From an uncultured Collinsella sp. (GTDB lineage: Bacteria; Actinomycetota; Coriobacteriia; Coriobacteriales; Coriobacteriaceae): DNA of 5,030 nucleotides. The position numbers and the translations under genes are program-made. Every line of letters begins with the position of its first letter. Position 1 is the stretch's first letter. Below are positions 1 through 4,705 of the stretch, piece by piece. The stretch spans positions 1 to 5,030 of the forward strand of contig CALJNY010000132.1 of assembly GCA_937981515.1 (NCBI GenBank). The letters are read 5' to 3'. The notes under the pieces were generated by a model, which searched no databases, was not told where the DNA came from, and worked only from the letters and a program-made list of their open reading frames with translations.

Positions 1-2
1 TG

Positions 3-506
3 GCTCTCCTGCTTGGCTTGGTGCTGCTTTTGGTGTCGATGGTTCCCGCTGTCGTTGTGTCCGTGATTAAGAACGGTGCGGGTGGATCGGAGTATCCCGT
101 CGCTCTCATTCGGGCGGGAGCTTCGACAACGTCCATGGTGGGGAAGGCGGTGTTGTGCAGTATTCCGTTGCTGGTCATGGCATACGGCGTGATTTCCGTC
201 GTCGCTGCGTTGACAGCAGCGATTAGCCGCAACCCCGTTGTCACCGGAATGGTTTGCGCGGTTCTCTTGGTGTTGGGTTCGTTGAGCGCTCATGTTGAAA
301 GCGTGGGCATGGGCGTCGCGCTGCTGGCTCCATTCGCCTCGTTTGATCCCGCTTCCCAGGTGGGGACGATTGGGTTCCTTGGGCGAGGGACGAACGCGAT
401 GCCTTTTGGAGAGGTCGTCGGCGCATCGGGCGCTCTGCTGGTGGTCTTGGGCGCCGTATCTCCGTTGATGGTGCGCCTGAGTGTTCCAAAGATCGAAAGG
501 GGATGA
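3..506 (+). CDS. ABC-2 type transporter permease, C-terminal part (5' end outside window)
   Basis: The reading frame is open from the left edge to TGA at 504-506, so the true start lies outside; about 167 residues are visible. The visible part is very hydrophobic, with likely membrane helices near visible residues 1-22, 47-74, 77-97 and 135-157, and a short basic tail (MVRLSVPKIERG) probably in the cytoplasm. No enzyme motif is seen. The next gene starts at or just after this stop codon and encodes an ABC ATPase, so the two very likely form one exporter: this protein makes the membrane channel and the ATPase drives it. The substrate cannot be read from the sequence. By neighbourhood (a second ABC module and a secreted peptide downstream) a peptide or antibiotic is plausible, but that is inference. 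Family assignment rests on hydrophobicity and context, not on a recognised motif. Confidence 0.75.
   Translation, partial: ALLLGLVLLLVSMVPAVVVSVIKNGAGGSEYPVALIRAGASTTSMVGKAVLCSIPLLVMAYGVISVVAALTAAISRNPVVTGMVCAVLLVLGSLSAHVESVGMGVALLAPFASFDPASQVGTIGFLGRGTNAMPFGEVVGASGALLVVLGAVSPLMVRLSVPKIERG
495..502 (+). promoter_or_regulatory. Ribosome binding site deciding the start of the first ABC ATPase
   Basis: GAAAGGGG lies directly against the ATG at 503 but 9 bases before the in-frame ATG at 512. Normal spacing favours 512 as the start, although 503 would give the common four-base ATGA overlap with the upstream stop codon. Confidence 0.5.
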
Positions 507-511
507 TCTCG

Positions 512-1252
512 ATGATTGACCTTCAAACGCTGACGATCTCTTATGGAAAGAAGGTGCTCGTAGATTCGGTGAACGCTGAGTTTGCCCCGGGTACGGTCTA
601 CGGTCTCGTCGCTCCGAACGGGCATGGAAAGACGACGTTGCTGCGTGCGATGGCAGGTTTGCCGGGTCCTCGCGTGGACGGGAGCATCGTTCTGGATGAG
701 GTGCAGGGTACGGGTGCGAGAGAGGTCCGTTCTATGATCTTCTATGCACCTGGTGAGGGGACGCTGCTGTATCCCGGATTGCGTGCGGAAGATCACCTCA
801 AGATGGTTTGCGATATGTGGCCGCATGCTCGCGATATCGAAGAGATAGTGGAACAAACGCAGATAGGCGAGTTCGCGAAGATGAGGATCCGCACTCTGAG
901 CCAGGGCATGAAGCAGCAGCTTACCCTGGCGATTGCGTATGCGACGGGCGCGCGGTACCTTCTATTAGATGAGCCCATGAACGCGCTCGACCCCAGCAGG
1001 GTGGACTTGCATTCCGAGATTCTCAGGAAGCTGGCCGATTCTGGTACGTGCATCATCATGTCATCCCACATCTTGGATTCGGTAGATAGGCTGTGCGATG
1101 AGATTCTGTTTTTGAAGGATGGGAGGCTCATTAGAAGCATTCCGCAAGATGATGCTGCGCCGAAGTCTCCTGGATCCCATTTCGCAAAGCCTGCCGGACG
1201 CGCCGAGGGTGCGCTAAGCACGTATCGGCGACTCTACGAAAAGGGCGGGTAG
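512..1252 (+). CDS. ABC transporter ATP-binding protein (module 1)
   Basis: This is a 246-residue nucleotide-binding subunit that would power the permease encoded just upstream; it acts at the inner face of the membrane. Numbering from the ATG at 512: Walker A APNGHGKTT at 34-42, signature LSQGMKQQ at 129-136, Walker B YLLLDEP at 149-155 with catalytic Glu154, D-loop ALDP, and the switch histidine His186 in SSHIL. Length and motif order fit an ABC-2 exporter ATPase. The usual Q-loop glutamine is missing: the place after the second strand reads FYAPGEG, with Gly81 where Gln is expected. The last 25-35 residues are a polar tail ending YRRLYEKGG. The gene is 5 bases from the upstream stop codon (or overlaps it by 4 if the ATG at 503 is used), so the pair is co-transcribed. 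Its motifs are spelled like those of the ATPase half of the next gene (GLVAPNGxGKTTLL, LSxGMKQQ), indicating relatedness. The family is clear; the substrate is unknown. Confidence 0.93.
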   Translation: MIDLQTLTISYGKKVLVDSVNAEFAPGTVYGLVAPNGHGKTTLLRAMAGLPGPRVDGSIVLDEVQGTGAREVRSMIFYAPGEGTLLYPGLRAEDHLKMVCDMWPHARDIEEIVEQTQIGEFAKMRIRTLSQGMKQQLTLAIAYATGARYLLLDEPMNALDPSRVDLHSEILRKLADSGTCIIMSSHILDSVDRLCDEILFLKDGRLIRSIPQDDAAPKSPGSHFAKPAGRAEGALSTYRRLYEKGG

Positions 1253-1405
1253 AAATGCAAGTTAAAAATCTATGTGGTCAATATAATACCGTTGAACCAG
1301 CGTATCGATACCGCTCAGCCATTCGCCTCGCCCCCGTCGCACGCATCTTCATTCGGGCTGTCATTATTAATCTAACAATTCTTTGAGGAACGTAGGTGCT
1401 TCTAA
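1253..1405 (+). promoter_or_regulatory. Intergenic region with TATAAT box and palindrome before the fused transporter
   Basis: These 153 bases separate the two ABC modules and are more AT-rich than the genes. A perfect -10 box TATAAT sits at 1282-1287, but no good -35 hexamer is at the expected distance (AAGTTA at 1259-1264 with a 17-base spacer is the best). A transcript would begin near 1294. Just downstream, GTATCGATAC at 1302-1311 is a perfect 10-base palindrome, flanked by AGC and, after one extra C, GCT (1299-1315). That is where a repressor would block an initiating polymerase. No terminator hairpin follows module 1, so read-through from upstream is also possible. Promoter and operator are inference from position and symmetry. 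Confidence 0.45.
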
Positions 1406-3220
1406 ATGTACTGTCGACTTCTTCTCAAACTAATCCTAAGAGACAGGGCCGTATGGATTTGTACGCTCGTTCTCGCTGCAGCCTTTTCCGTCCCCATTGC
1501 GTTCAATTCACCCATCTACGGGCCCTTCTTTATGAAGCAGGGCATGCAGGGCTTTGTCGACGCATTCAATACGCGCGCGCCCCAGGCCAGCGGCACAGAC
1601 CTATCGCCAGAGCAGCAAGATGACGCTGAGCTTGCAAGATACGCGAACGCCGCCCTCGCCGCTCAAACCGACGCCGCCTTTCTCGACTCTGCCGAGAGCT
1701 ACTACGCGCTCATGGGCGAAGGCTTCCAATCCGGGTCCATCGTGGGAGACCGAGAGACCAATGACGCGGCGCTCGCATATTGCCGCGCTCTGAGCAGCTC
1801 CGGCATCACGGATATCCCGGCCTCCGCAAACGACCTGCCATTCCTTTCCTTCCTGCCTTACGCCATTGCCACGGCGCCGTCCTTCCTTCCCTTCATCCCC
1901 TTCCTTCTCTCGTCGATACTCGTGCTCGGCGCCACAAGGCCCGGGACCCTGGCGGCAAAGGCGCCCGTGCCCAAATTCCGGCGCCTTATCCAGATCGTGT
2001 TTTCGATAATCGCCGCGGGGACCGCGATGCTCCTCGCCGGCCTCGCACCCGGGGGCATTTGCGCCTTGGCCCTAAACGGCTTCGGGCAGATCGGGTACCC
2101 GATCGCCTTCTTCCATGACGGCGCGCTCACTACCACGACCGCGGGAAACGTCTTCACAGCCCTGCTTATCGCGCTTCTTGCGGGCGGAACCTTGATATCC
2201 GTTTGCTCCGCCGTCCTATCGACCGCAACGAGGCGCGTCCTCGCGGGCCCCCTTACCTCCGCGCTGCTTGTCGCGGCCCCGGCATTCCCGTTACTGTCCG
2301 ATTCGGCACTGGGGCATAACGCCGCGCTCAATCTCCTGCCGCTGCCCGTATTCTCGCCTATCGAGGCAACGGGTTACGTAGGATGCTTCCCGACAGAATT
2401 CATTGGCTCCGGTTCGGGCAGCGCATCGATGCTTGCCGTGGCCCTGGCATACGTCGCGGTCTTTTTTGCGGTCGGCGCCGTTGCGACGCGTTCCCCCAAA
2501 CAGCCTGGACCCGCGAAAAAGCACCATGGGCTCGAGCTTCTGGACGCGAGCGTGGGATACGGGAGTACGACGATACTTTCAATCGGATCGCTTTTCCTGA
2601 GCCCGGGAACGGCAGCGGGCCTCGTTGCCCCCAACGGCTCGGGGAAAACCACCCTTCTTGAAGCGCTGTCGGGCCAATTTCCCACCCGCATCCGCTCGGG
2701 AAGCCTGGCGGCAGACGGAATCTGCCAACGCCGATCAGCCGAATTTGCAGAACTCGTCTACCTGAGCTCTTCGGGCAGCGCGGATCTCTACCCCACGCTA
2801 TCGGCCATCGAGCACCTTGCTTTCGTTAGGGAGGCGTGGAAATCGGCCGCCGACATCGACTCGCTCTGCGACTCCCTCGGAATCTCCCCATATCTCGACA
2901 AGCCGACCCGTAAACTCTCGACAGGAATGAAGCAGCAGGTAAAGCTTGCCATGGCGATATCGACCGGTTGCCCGTACCTCATCCTCGATGAACCGCTGAA
3001 CGGCCTCGATCCGGGAAAACGGAAAACCTCCTGCGACGCGATGCGCAGCGAAGTGGCGCGGGGACGCAGCGTGCTCATCTCAAGCCACCTGCTCGACGAC
3101 CTGGCAGACCTCACCAACTCGTTCTACTTCATCGAGGCCGGCACGCTCGTGGAAAAGATCAAGTCGTCCTCGCAGACGCTCAAGCAGGAATACCTCGATA
3201 CATACGAGGGAGGTGAATGA
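1406..3220 (+). CDS. Fused ABC transporter: N-terminal permease plus C-terminal ATPase
   Basis: This 604-residue protein has both transporter parts in one chain. The N-terminal half (about 1-361) has likely helices near 14-33, 151-175, 193-213, 248-272, 279-296 and 340-361. Between the first two helices lies a polar stretch of about 115 residues (34-150), probably outside the cell, as in exporters with a large first loop. A short linker (362-374) leads to the ATPase: Walker A APNGSGKTT at 408-416, signature LSTGMKQQ at 504-511, Walker B YLILDEP at 524-530 with Glu529, D-loop GLDP, switch His561. The Q-loop glutamine is absent (VYLSSSGSADLYP at 451-463). The start at 1406 has AGGTG at 1394-1398, 7 bases upstream. 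A half-transporter like this would normally work as a dimer. The stop codon is one base from the ATG of a secreted peptide, suggesting it exports that peptide or protects the cell from it; this is inference. Its C-rich coding strand differs from the G-rich module 1. Confidence 0.9.
   Translation: MYCRLLLKLILRDRAVWICTLVLAAAFSVPIAFNSPIYGPFFMKQGMQGFVDAFNTRAPQASGTDLSPEQQDDAELARYANAALAAQTDAAFLDSAESYYALMGEGFQSGSIVGDRETNDAALAYCRALSSSGITDIPASANDLPFLSFLPYAIATAPSFLPFIPFLLSSILVLGATRPGTLAAKAPVPKFRRLIQIVFSIIAAGTAMLLAGLAPGGICALALNGFGQIGYPIAFFHDGALTTTTAGNVFTALLIALLAGGTLISVCSAVLSTATRRVLAGPLTSALLVAAPAFPLLSDSALGHNAALNLLPLPVFSPIEATGYVGCFPTEFIGSGSGSASMLAVALAYVAVFFAVGAVATRSPKQPGPAKKHHGLELLDASVGYGSTTILSIGSLFLSPGTAAGLVAPNGSGKTTLLEALSGQFPTRIRSGSLAADGICQRRSAEFAELVYLSSSGSADLYPTLSAIEHLAFVREAWKSAADIDSLCDSLGISPYLDKPTRKLSTGMKQQVKLAMAISTGCPYLILDEPLNGLDPGKRKTSCDAMRSEVARGRSVLISSHLLDDLADLTNSFYFIEAGTLVEKIKSSSQTLKQEYLDTYEGGE
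3209..3213 (+). promoter_or_regulatory. Ribosome binding site of the secreted peptide gene, inside the transporter gene
   Basis: GGAGG lies in the last codons of the fused transporter and is 8 bases from the ATG at 3222. This favours 3222 over the in-frame GTG at 3213, which overlaps the site itself. The arrangement suggests translational coupling of the two genes. Confidence 0.75.
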
Positions 3221-3221
3221 C

Positions 3222-3443
3222 ATGAAACTATTTGAACAGCTGAAGTCCAATGCGTCGCGCATGGCTGTCTACGCCATCCTCGTGGCAACGGCTTTATGCG
3301 GAATCGCGGCACCCGTCTATGCGCTCAACGGGGAGAAAGGCGATGTCGAACCCGCGTACATGGCTTCGACGGTTAAAGACCGGTACAAAGCCTTCTCTGG
3401 AGACGCGTTTTACGTAGCAGAGTACGACACGACCTACCGTTAG
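3222..3443 (+). CDS. Small secreted peptide precursor, ended early by an in-frame TAG
   Basis: The 73-residue product up to the TAG begins with a clear Sec-type signal peptide: basic start (Lys2, Lys8, Arg13), hydrophobic core about 14-30, and a cleavage site after PVYA at residue 34. What follows is a short acidic and aromatic peptide (LNGEKGDVEP onward), only 39 residues as it stands. The same frame continues after the TAG to a TAA at 3564-3566, so the gene probably once encoded 114 residues with a mature part of about 80. No known family is recognised with confidence. The stop codon of the fused ABC transporter is one base upstream and a strong terminator lies downstream, so it is the last gene of that operon. 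A bacteriocin, a signalling peptide or a cell-surface effector are all possible. I am sure of the signal peptide and of the coupling, and unsure of the function. Confidence 0.7.
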   Translation: MKLFEQLKSNASRMAVYAILVATALCGIAAPVYALNGEKGDVEPAYMASTVKDRYKAFSGDAFYVAEYDTTYR

Positions 3444-3566
3444 CTTCGCTACAACAAGGGCTACGACTATCTAGGCGCAGAGGCAATCAGCTATACGTCG
3501 GGTTGGTACCGCTCCAACTATGGACACATAACCCAGTTCAAGTGTAACTACCGTGTGTACAACTAA
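3441..3566 (+). pseudogene. Continuation of the secreted peptide frame beyond the TAG
   Basis: After the TAG at codon 74 the frame runs 40 more codons to TAA at 3564-3566 without another stop. The encoded stretch is rich in aromatic residues: ten Tyr, one Trp and one Phe, including KGYDYLG, SYTSGWYRSNYGH and a final CNYRVYN, with a single Cys. It has no start codon of its own near the TAG and no ribosome binding site, so it cannot be a separate secreted gene. It matches the upstream part in Tyr richness (YVAEYDTTYR just before the TAG). The terminator begins 15 bases after the TAA, which fits the TAA being the original gene end. The simplest reading is a nonsense mutation, for example CAG to TAG. 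Read-through, a suppressor tRNA or a sequencing error are alternatives. Confidence 0.65.
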
Positions 3567-3581
3567 AGCAACCAGCCGGGA

Positions 3582-3617
3582 CGAGGGGTGACGCAAAAGC
3601 GTCGCCCCTCGTTTTTA
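3582..3617 (+). terminator. Rho-independent terminator after the transporter and peptide operon
   Basis: A 13-base-pair stem (arms 3582-3594 and 3599-3611, one G-T pair) with an AAAA loop is followed by TTTTT at 3612-3616. It ends the operon 15 bases after the TAA at 3566. Confidence 0.92.
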
Positions 3618-3625
3618 ACCATGTC

Positions 3626-3644
3626 AACTGAACCTAGTTCAGTT
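3626..3644. repeat. Inverted repeat AACTGAAC-CTA-GTTCAGTT
   Basis: Perfect 8-base arms around a 3-base centre, lying 9 bases after the U-tract of the upstream terminator. It lacks a T-run on either side, so it is not a good terminator. A protein-binding site or a border repeat is possible; there is no direct evidence for either. Confidence 0.5.
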
Positions 3645-3707
3645 TGGTTGATTTCCGATCTCAGCCGAACACATTGAGCGGAAAGGCCGTTCCCGCAGTC
3701 AGTCGAA

Positions 3708-3740
3708 CGTCCCCGGGGCCCTTCTCAGGCCCCGGGGACG
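3708..3740 (+). terminator. GC-rich hairpin, probable terminator without a visible upstream gene
   Basis: Perfect 13-base arms (3708-3720 and 3728-3740, each containing CCCCGGGG) around a 7-base loop, followed by GCATTTTCCC. The T-run is short, so termination may be weak. No gene ends just before it, so it may have belonged to a gene displaced by the transporter cassette, or act as a second barrier protecting rpmE from read-through. Confidence 0.55.
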
Positions 3741-3820
3741 GCATTTTCCCAGTTGAAGGAACGGTGGAGATGTGTTTCGATGGGTCAGATTCGTGTCGTT
3801 CCGAAAAGACCGTGAACCTT

Positions 3821-3849
3821 TTGTGGGACACGCGGCGCCGTGGTACCAT
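3821..3849 (+). promoter_or_regulatory. Promoter of rpmE
   Basis: TTGTGG at 3821-3826 and TACCAT at 3844-3849 are separated by 17 bases, and TGG precedes the -10 box (extended -10, TGnTACCAT). Transcription would start near 3856, giving a leader of about 78 bases. This fits housekeeping sigma-70 type recognition. Confidence 0.75.
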
Positions 3850-3855
3850 AGCCGA

Positions 3856-3933
3856 GCTTGTTGTCTTGGTCGGAAACCAAGACGCCTTATGCGCTGATCG
3901 GTAACCAGCGCCTGACCAATAAGGAGTCCTACC
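3856..3933 (+). ncRNA. Structured 5' leader of rpmE (candidate L31 ribosomal-protein leader)
   Basis: The leader contains hairpin 1 with perfect 8-base arms GTCTTGGT (3863-3870) and ACCAAGAC (3876-3883), and hairpin 2 with arms GCGCTG (3891-3896) and CAGCGC (3906-3911). Both loop regions carry TCGGwAACCA, so the two look like a duplicated motif. TTGGTC at 3867-3872, part of hairpin 1, can instead pair with GACCAA at 3914-3919, one base before the AAGGAG ribosome binding site (3921-3926). The two states exclude each other, so the leader could switch translation of L31. Many ribosomal protein genes are autoregulated through such leaders and L31 leader RNAs are known in other bacteria; binding of L31 here is inference. 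Confidence 0.6.
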
Positions 3934-4359
3934 ATGAAGCAGGGTATCCATCCCCAGTATGTCGAGTGCACGGTGACGTGCTCCTGCGGCAACACCTTCA
4001 AGACGCACGCTACCGTGTCCGAGATGAAGGTTGAGCTTTGCAACGAGTGCCACCCGTTCTACACCGGCCAGCAGAAGTTCGTCGACACCGGTGGACGCGT
4101 CCAGCGCTTCGCCGACAAGTTCGGTGGCGCCGCTGCCGCCCAGCTCAAGAAGGCCGAGGAGGCCAAGGATGCCAAGGCTGCCAAGGCTGCTGAGGCCGAG
4201 GCCGCTCGCAAGGCCGCCGCTGAGGCTAAGGCTGCCGAGAAGGCCAAGCGTGCTGCTAAGTTTGCCGAGGAGGCTGCCAAGCAGGCCGCCGAGGCTCCCG
4301 CAGAGGCTCCCGTCGAGGAGGCCGCTGCCGAGGCCGAGACCACCGAGGCTGCTGAGTAA
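3934..4359 (+). CDS. rpmE: 50S ribosomal protein L31 with long C-terminal extension
   Basis: L31 binds the large ribosomal subunit near the central protuberance and helps bridge it to the 30S subunit. The first 65 residues are a typical L31: MKQGIHPQY start, zinc ligands Cys16, Cys18, Cys36 and Cys39, then [20 protein letters not shown]. The four cysteines show the zinc-containing form rather than the zinc-free replacement. The start has AAGGAG at 3921-3926, 7 bases upstream. The protein is 141 residues, far longer than the usual 65-95: residues 66-141 are a low-complexity tail of Ala, Glu and Lys, first mixed-charge (likely helical), then acidic with Pro (APAEAPVEE) and ending TTEAAE. The tail uses the same favoured codons (GCC, GCT, GAG, AAG) as the core and stays in frame, so it is genuine. 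It stands alone between its own promoter and terminator, with secA next. Confidence 0.97.
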   Translation: MKQGIHPQYVECTVTCSCGNTFKTHATVSEMKVELCNECHPFYTGQQKFVDTGGRVQRFADKFGGAAAAQLKKAEEAKDAKAAKAAEAEAARKAAAEAKAAEKAKRAAKFAEEAAKQAAEAPAEAPVEEAAAEAETTEAAE

Positions 4360-4392
4360 ATAGCTCGCCGAGGAATCGCTCGCATTCATGGC

Positions 4393-4437
4393 AAAAGGGC
4401 CGTGCATCCGTTTGGGTGCGCGGCCCTTTTCTTTTTA
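4393..4437 (+). terminator. Rho-independent terminator of rpmE
   Basis: A long stem of 17 pairs, counting two G-T pairs (4393-4409 with 4414-4430), closes a 4-base GTTT loop. The stem starts AAAAGGGCCG and ends CGGCCCTTTT, followed by CTTTTT to 4436. It lies 33 bases after the rpmE stop codon. Confidence 0.93.
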
Positions 4438-4504
4438 TTGGTGCAGGCTAACCCGTTCCCATTGCACCAGATTGGTGCGAAGGGGACGGGTTGGTTTGCA
4501 CCAA
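4438..4504. repeat. 67-base near-perfect hairpin made of two back-to-back palindromic units
   Basis: Bases 4438-4469 pair with 4473-4504 around a 3-base centre (GAT); I find one mismatch (A4461 with A4481) and several G-T pairs. Each half is itself bounded by a short palindrome (TGGTGCA and TGCACCA, one arm imperfect in the second half) around a core: AACCCGTTCCC at 4450-4460 on +, and AACCCGTCCCC on - (4482-4492). It starts right at the end of the rpmE terminator. The form resembles repetitive extragenic palindromes; copy number in the genome cannot be seen here. Confidence 0.75.
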
Positions 4505-4535
4505 ATGGCAGAGTGACGGCGTTTTCCCAGATAAA

Positions 4536-4570
4536 ACCTGCCAAAATAAACCAGTCCCTTTTTGGCAGGT
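4536..4570. repeat. Third palindrome-flanked unit with the same core
   Basis: Perfect 11-base arms ACCTGCCAAAA (4536-4546) and TTTTGGCAGGT (4560-4570) enclose AACCAGTCCC at 4549-4558. The arms differ from those of the 67-base element, but the core is nearly the same (AACCnGTyCC), so it looks like another member of the same family. Confidence 0.65.
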
Positions 4571-4595
4571 CGGTCGGGTCGTAGTTATTACGTGG

Positions 4596-4611
4596 CGGTC
4601 GAGGTCGACCG
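4596..4611. promoter_or_regulatory. Inverted repeat CGGTCGA-GG-TCGACCG upstream of secA
   Basis: Perfect 7-base arms with a 2-base centre, about 28 bases before a possible -10 box (TACAAT, 4639-4644) and 95 bases before the secA start. It is compact and symmetrical like an operator; there is no other evidence of function. Confidence 0.3.
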
Positions 4612-4638
4612 TATAGGCCGCGCCTTGTTTGGCTAAAG

Positions 4639-4644
4639 TACAAT
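4639..4644 (+). promoter_or_regulatory. Possible -10 box of the secA promoter
   Basis: TACAAT is five of six bases of the consensus, and a transcript from about 4651 would leave a leader of about 55 bases. No acceptable -35 hexamer is found 16-18 bases upstream, so this is weak. A separate promoter is expected because rpmE ends in a strong terminator. Confidence 0.4.
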
Positions 4645-4693
4645 CATCTATGTTTAACTCGCCCGCAGCTGCACGGCGTGGGCGATGGCCAAA

Positions 4694-4699
4694 AAGGAA
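4694..4699 (+). promoter_or_regulatory. Ribosome binding site deciding the secA start
   Basis: AAGGAA is 6 bases before the ATG at 4706. An in-frame ATG at 4685 has only a poor site in front, so 4706 is preferred. Confidence 0.65.
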
Positions 4700-4705
4700 A
4701 ACCAC

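Larger units (their letters stand above)
3618..3820. other. Non-coding stretch with two inverted repeats
   Basis: About 200 bases between the operon terminator and the rpmE promoter. One open frame crosses it but passes straight through a GC hairpin and the rpmE promoter and has no ribosome binding site, so I do not call a gene. It holds the inverted repeat at 3626-3644 and the hairpin at 3708-3740 described separately. Nothing else is recognised; it may be the scar between an accessory cassette and the core genome. Confidence 0.5.

Noticed and set aside
1858..2691. Several 60-157 residue frames on both strands inside the fused transporter gene
   Set aside because: They are shadows of a GC-rich gene whose own frame shows all ABC motifs in order.
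3222..3323. Lipoprotein signal (Cys in TALCGIAA) in the secreted peptide
   Set aside because: The residue before Cys is Leu and there is no Leu/Val/Ile at -3, so it is not a lipobox; a normal cleavage after PVYA fits better.
3441..3443. TAG read as pyrrolysine or with a special hairpin
   Set aside because: No pyrrolysine genes are visible and this kind of organism is not expected to use it; the only local hairpin, TAGC-TTC-GCTA, has four pairs and is too weak to argue from.
3324..3566. Assignment of the peptide to the lactococcin 972 family
   Set aside because: Secretion route, aromatic content and ABC neighbours are reminiscent, but I cannot align the mature sequence with confidence and it is longer than lactococcin 972.
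3644..3904. Forward open frame of 86 residues before rpmE
   Set aside because: It runs through a GC hairpin, the rpmE promoter and leader hairpin 1, has no ribosome binding site and resembles no protein I know.
3661..4407. Long reverse-strand open frame rich in Gly, Ser and Leu, opposite rpmE
   Set aside because: It is the antisense of the Ala/Glu/Lys tail of L31, crosses the rpmE promoter and terminator, and its composition follows from the low-complexity codons.
4386..4705. Reverse-strand open frames between rpmE and secA
   Set aside because: They read through the terminator and the palindromic repeats, which explains their repeated short motifs; no start signals are seen.
4685..4705. Earlier in-frame secA start at 4685
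   Set aside because: Its upstream sequence is a poor ribosome binding site, while AAGGAA is well placed for 4706; the extra MAKKENH is not a usual SecA beginning.
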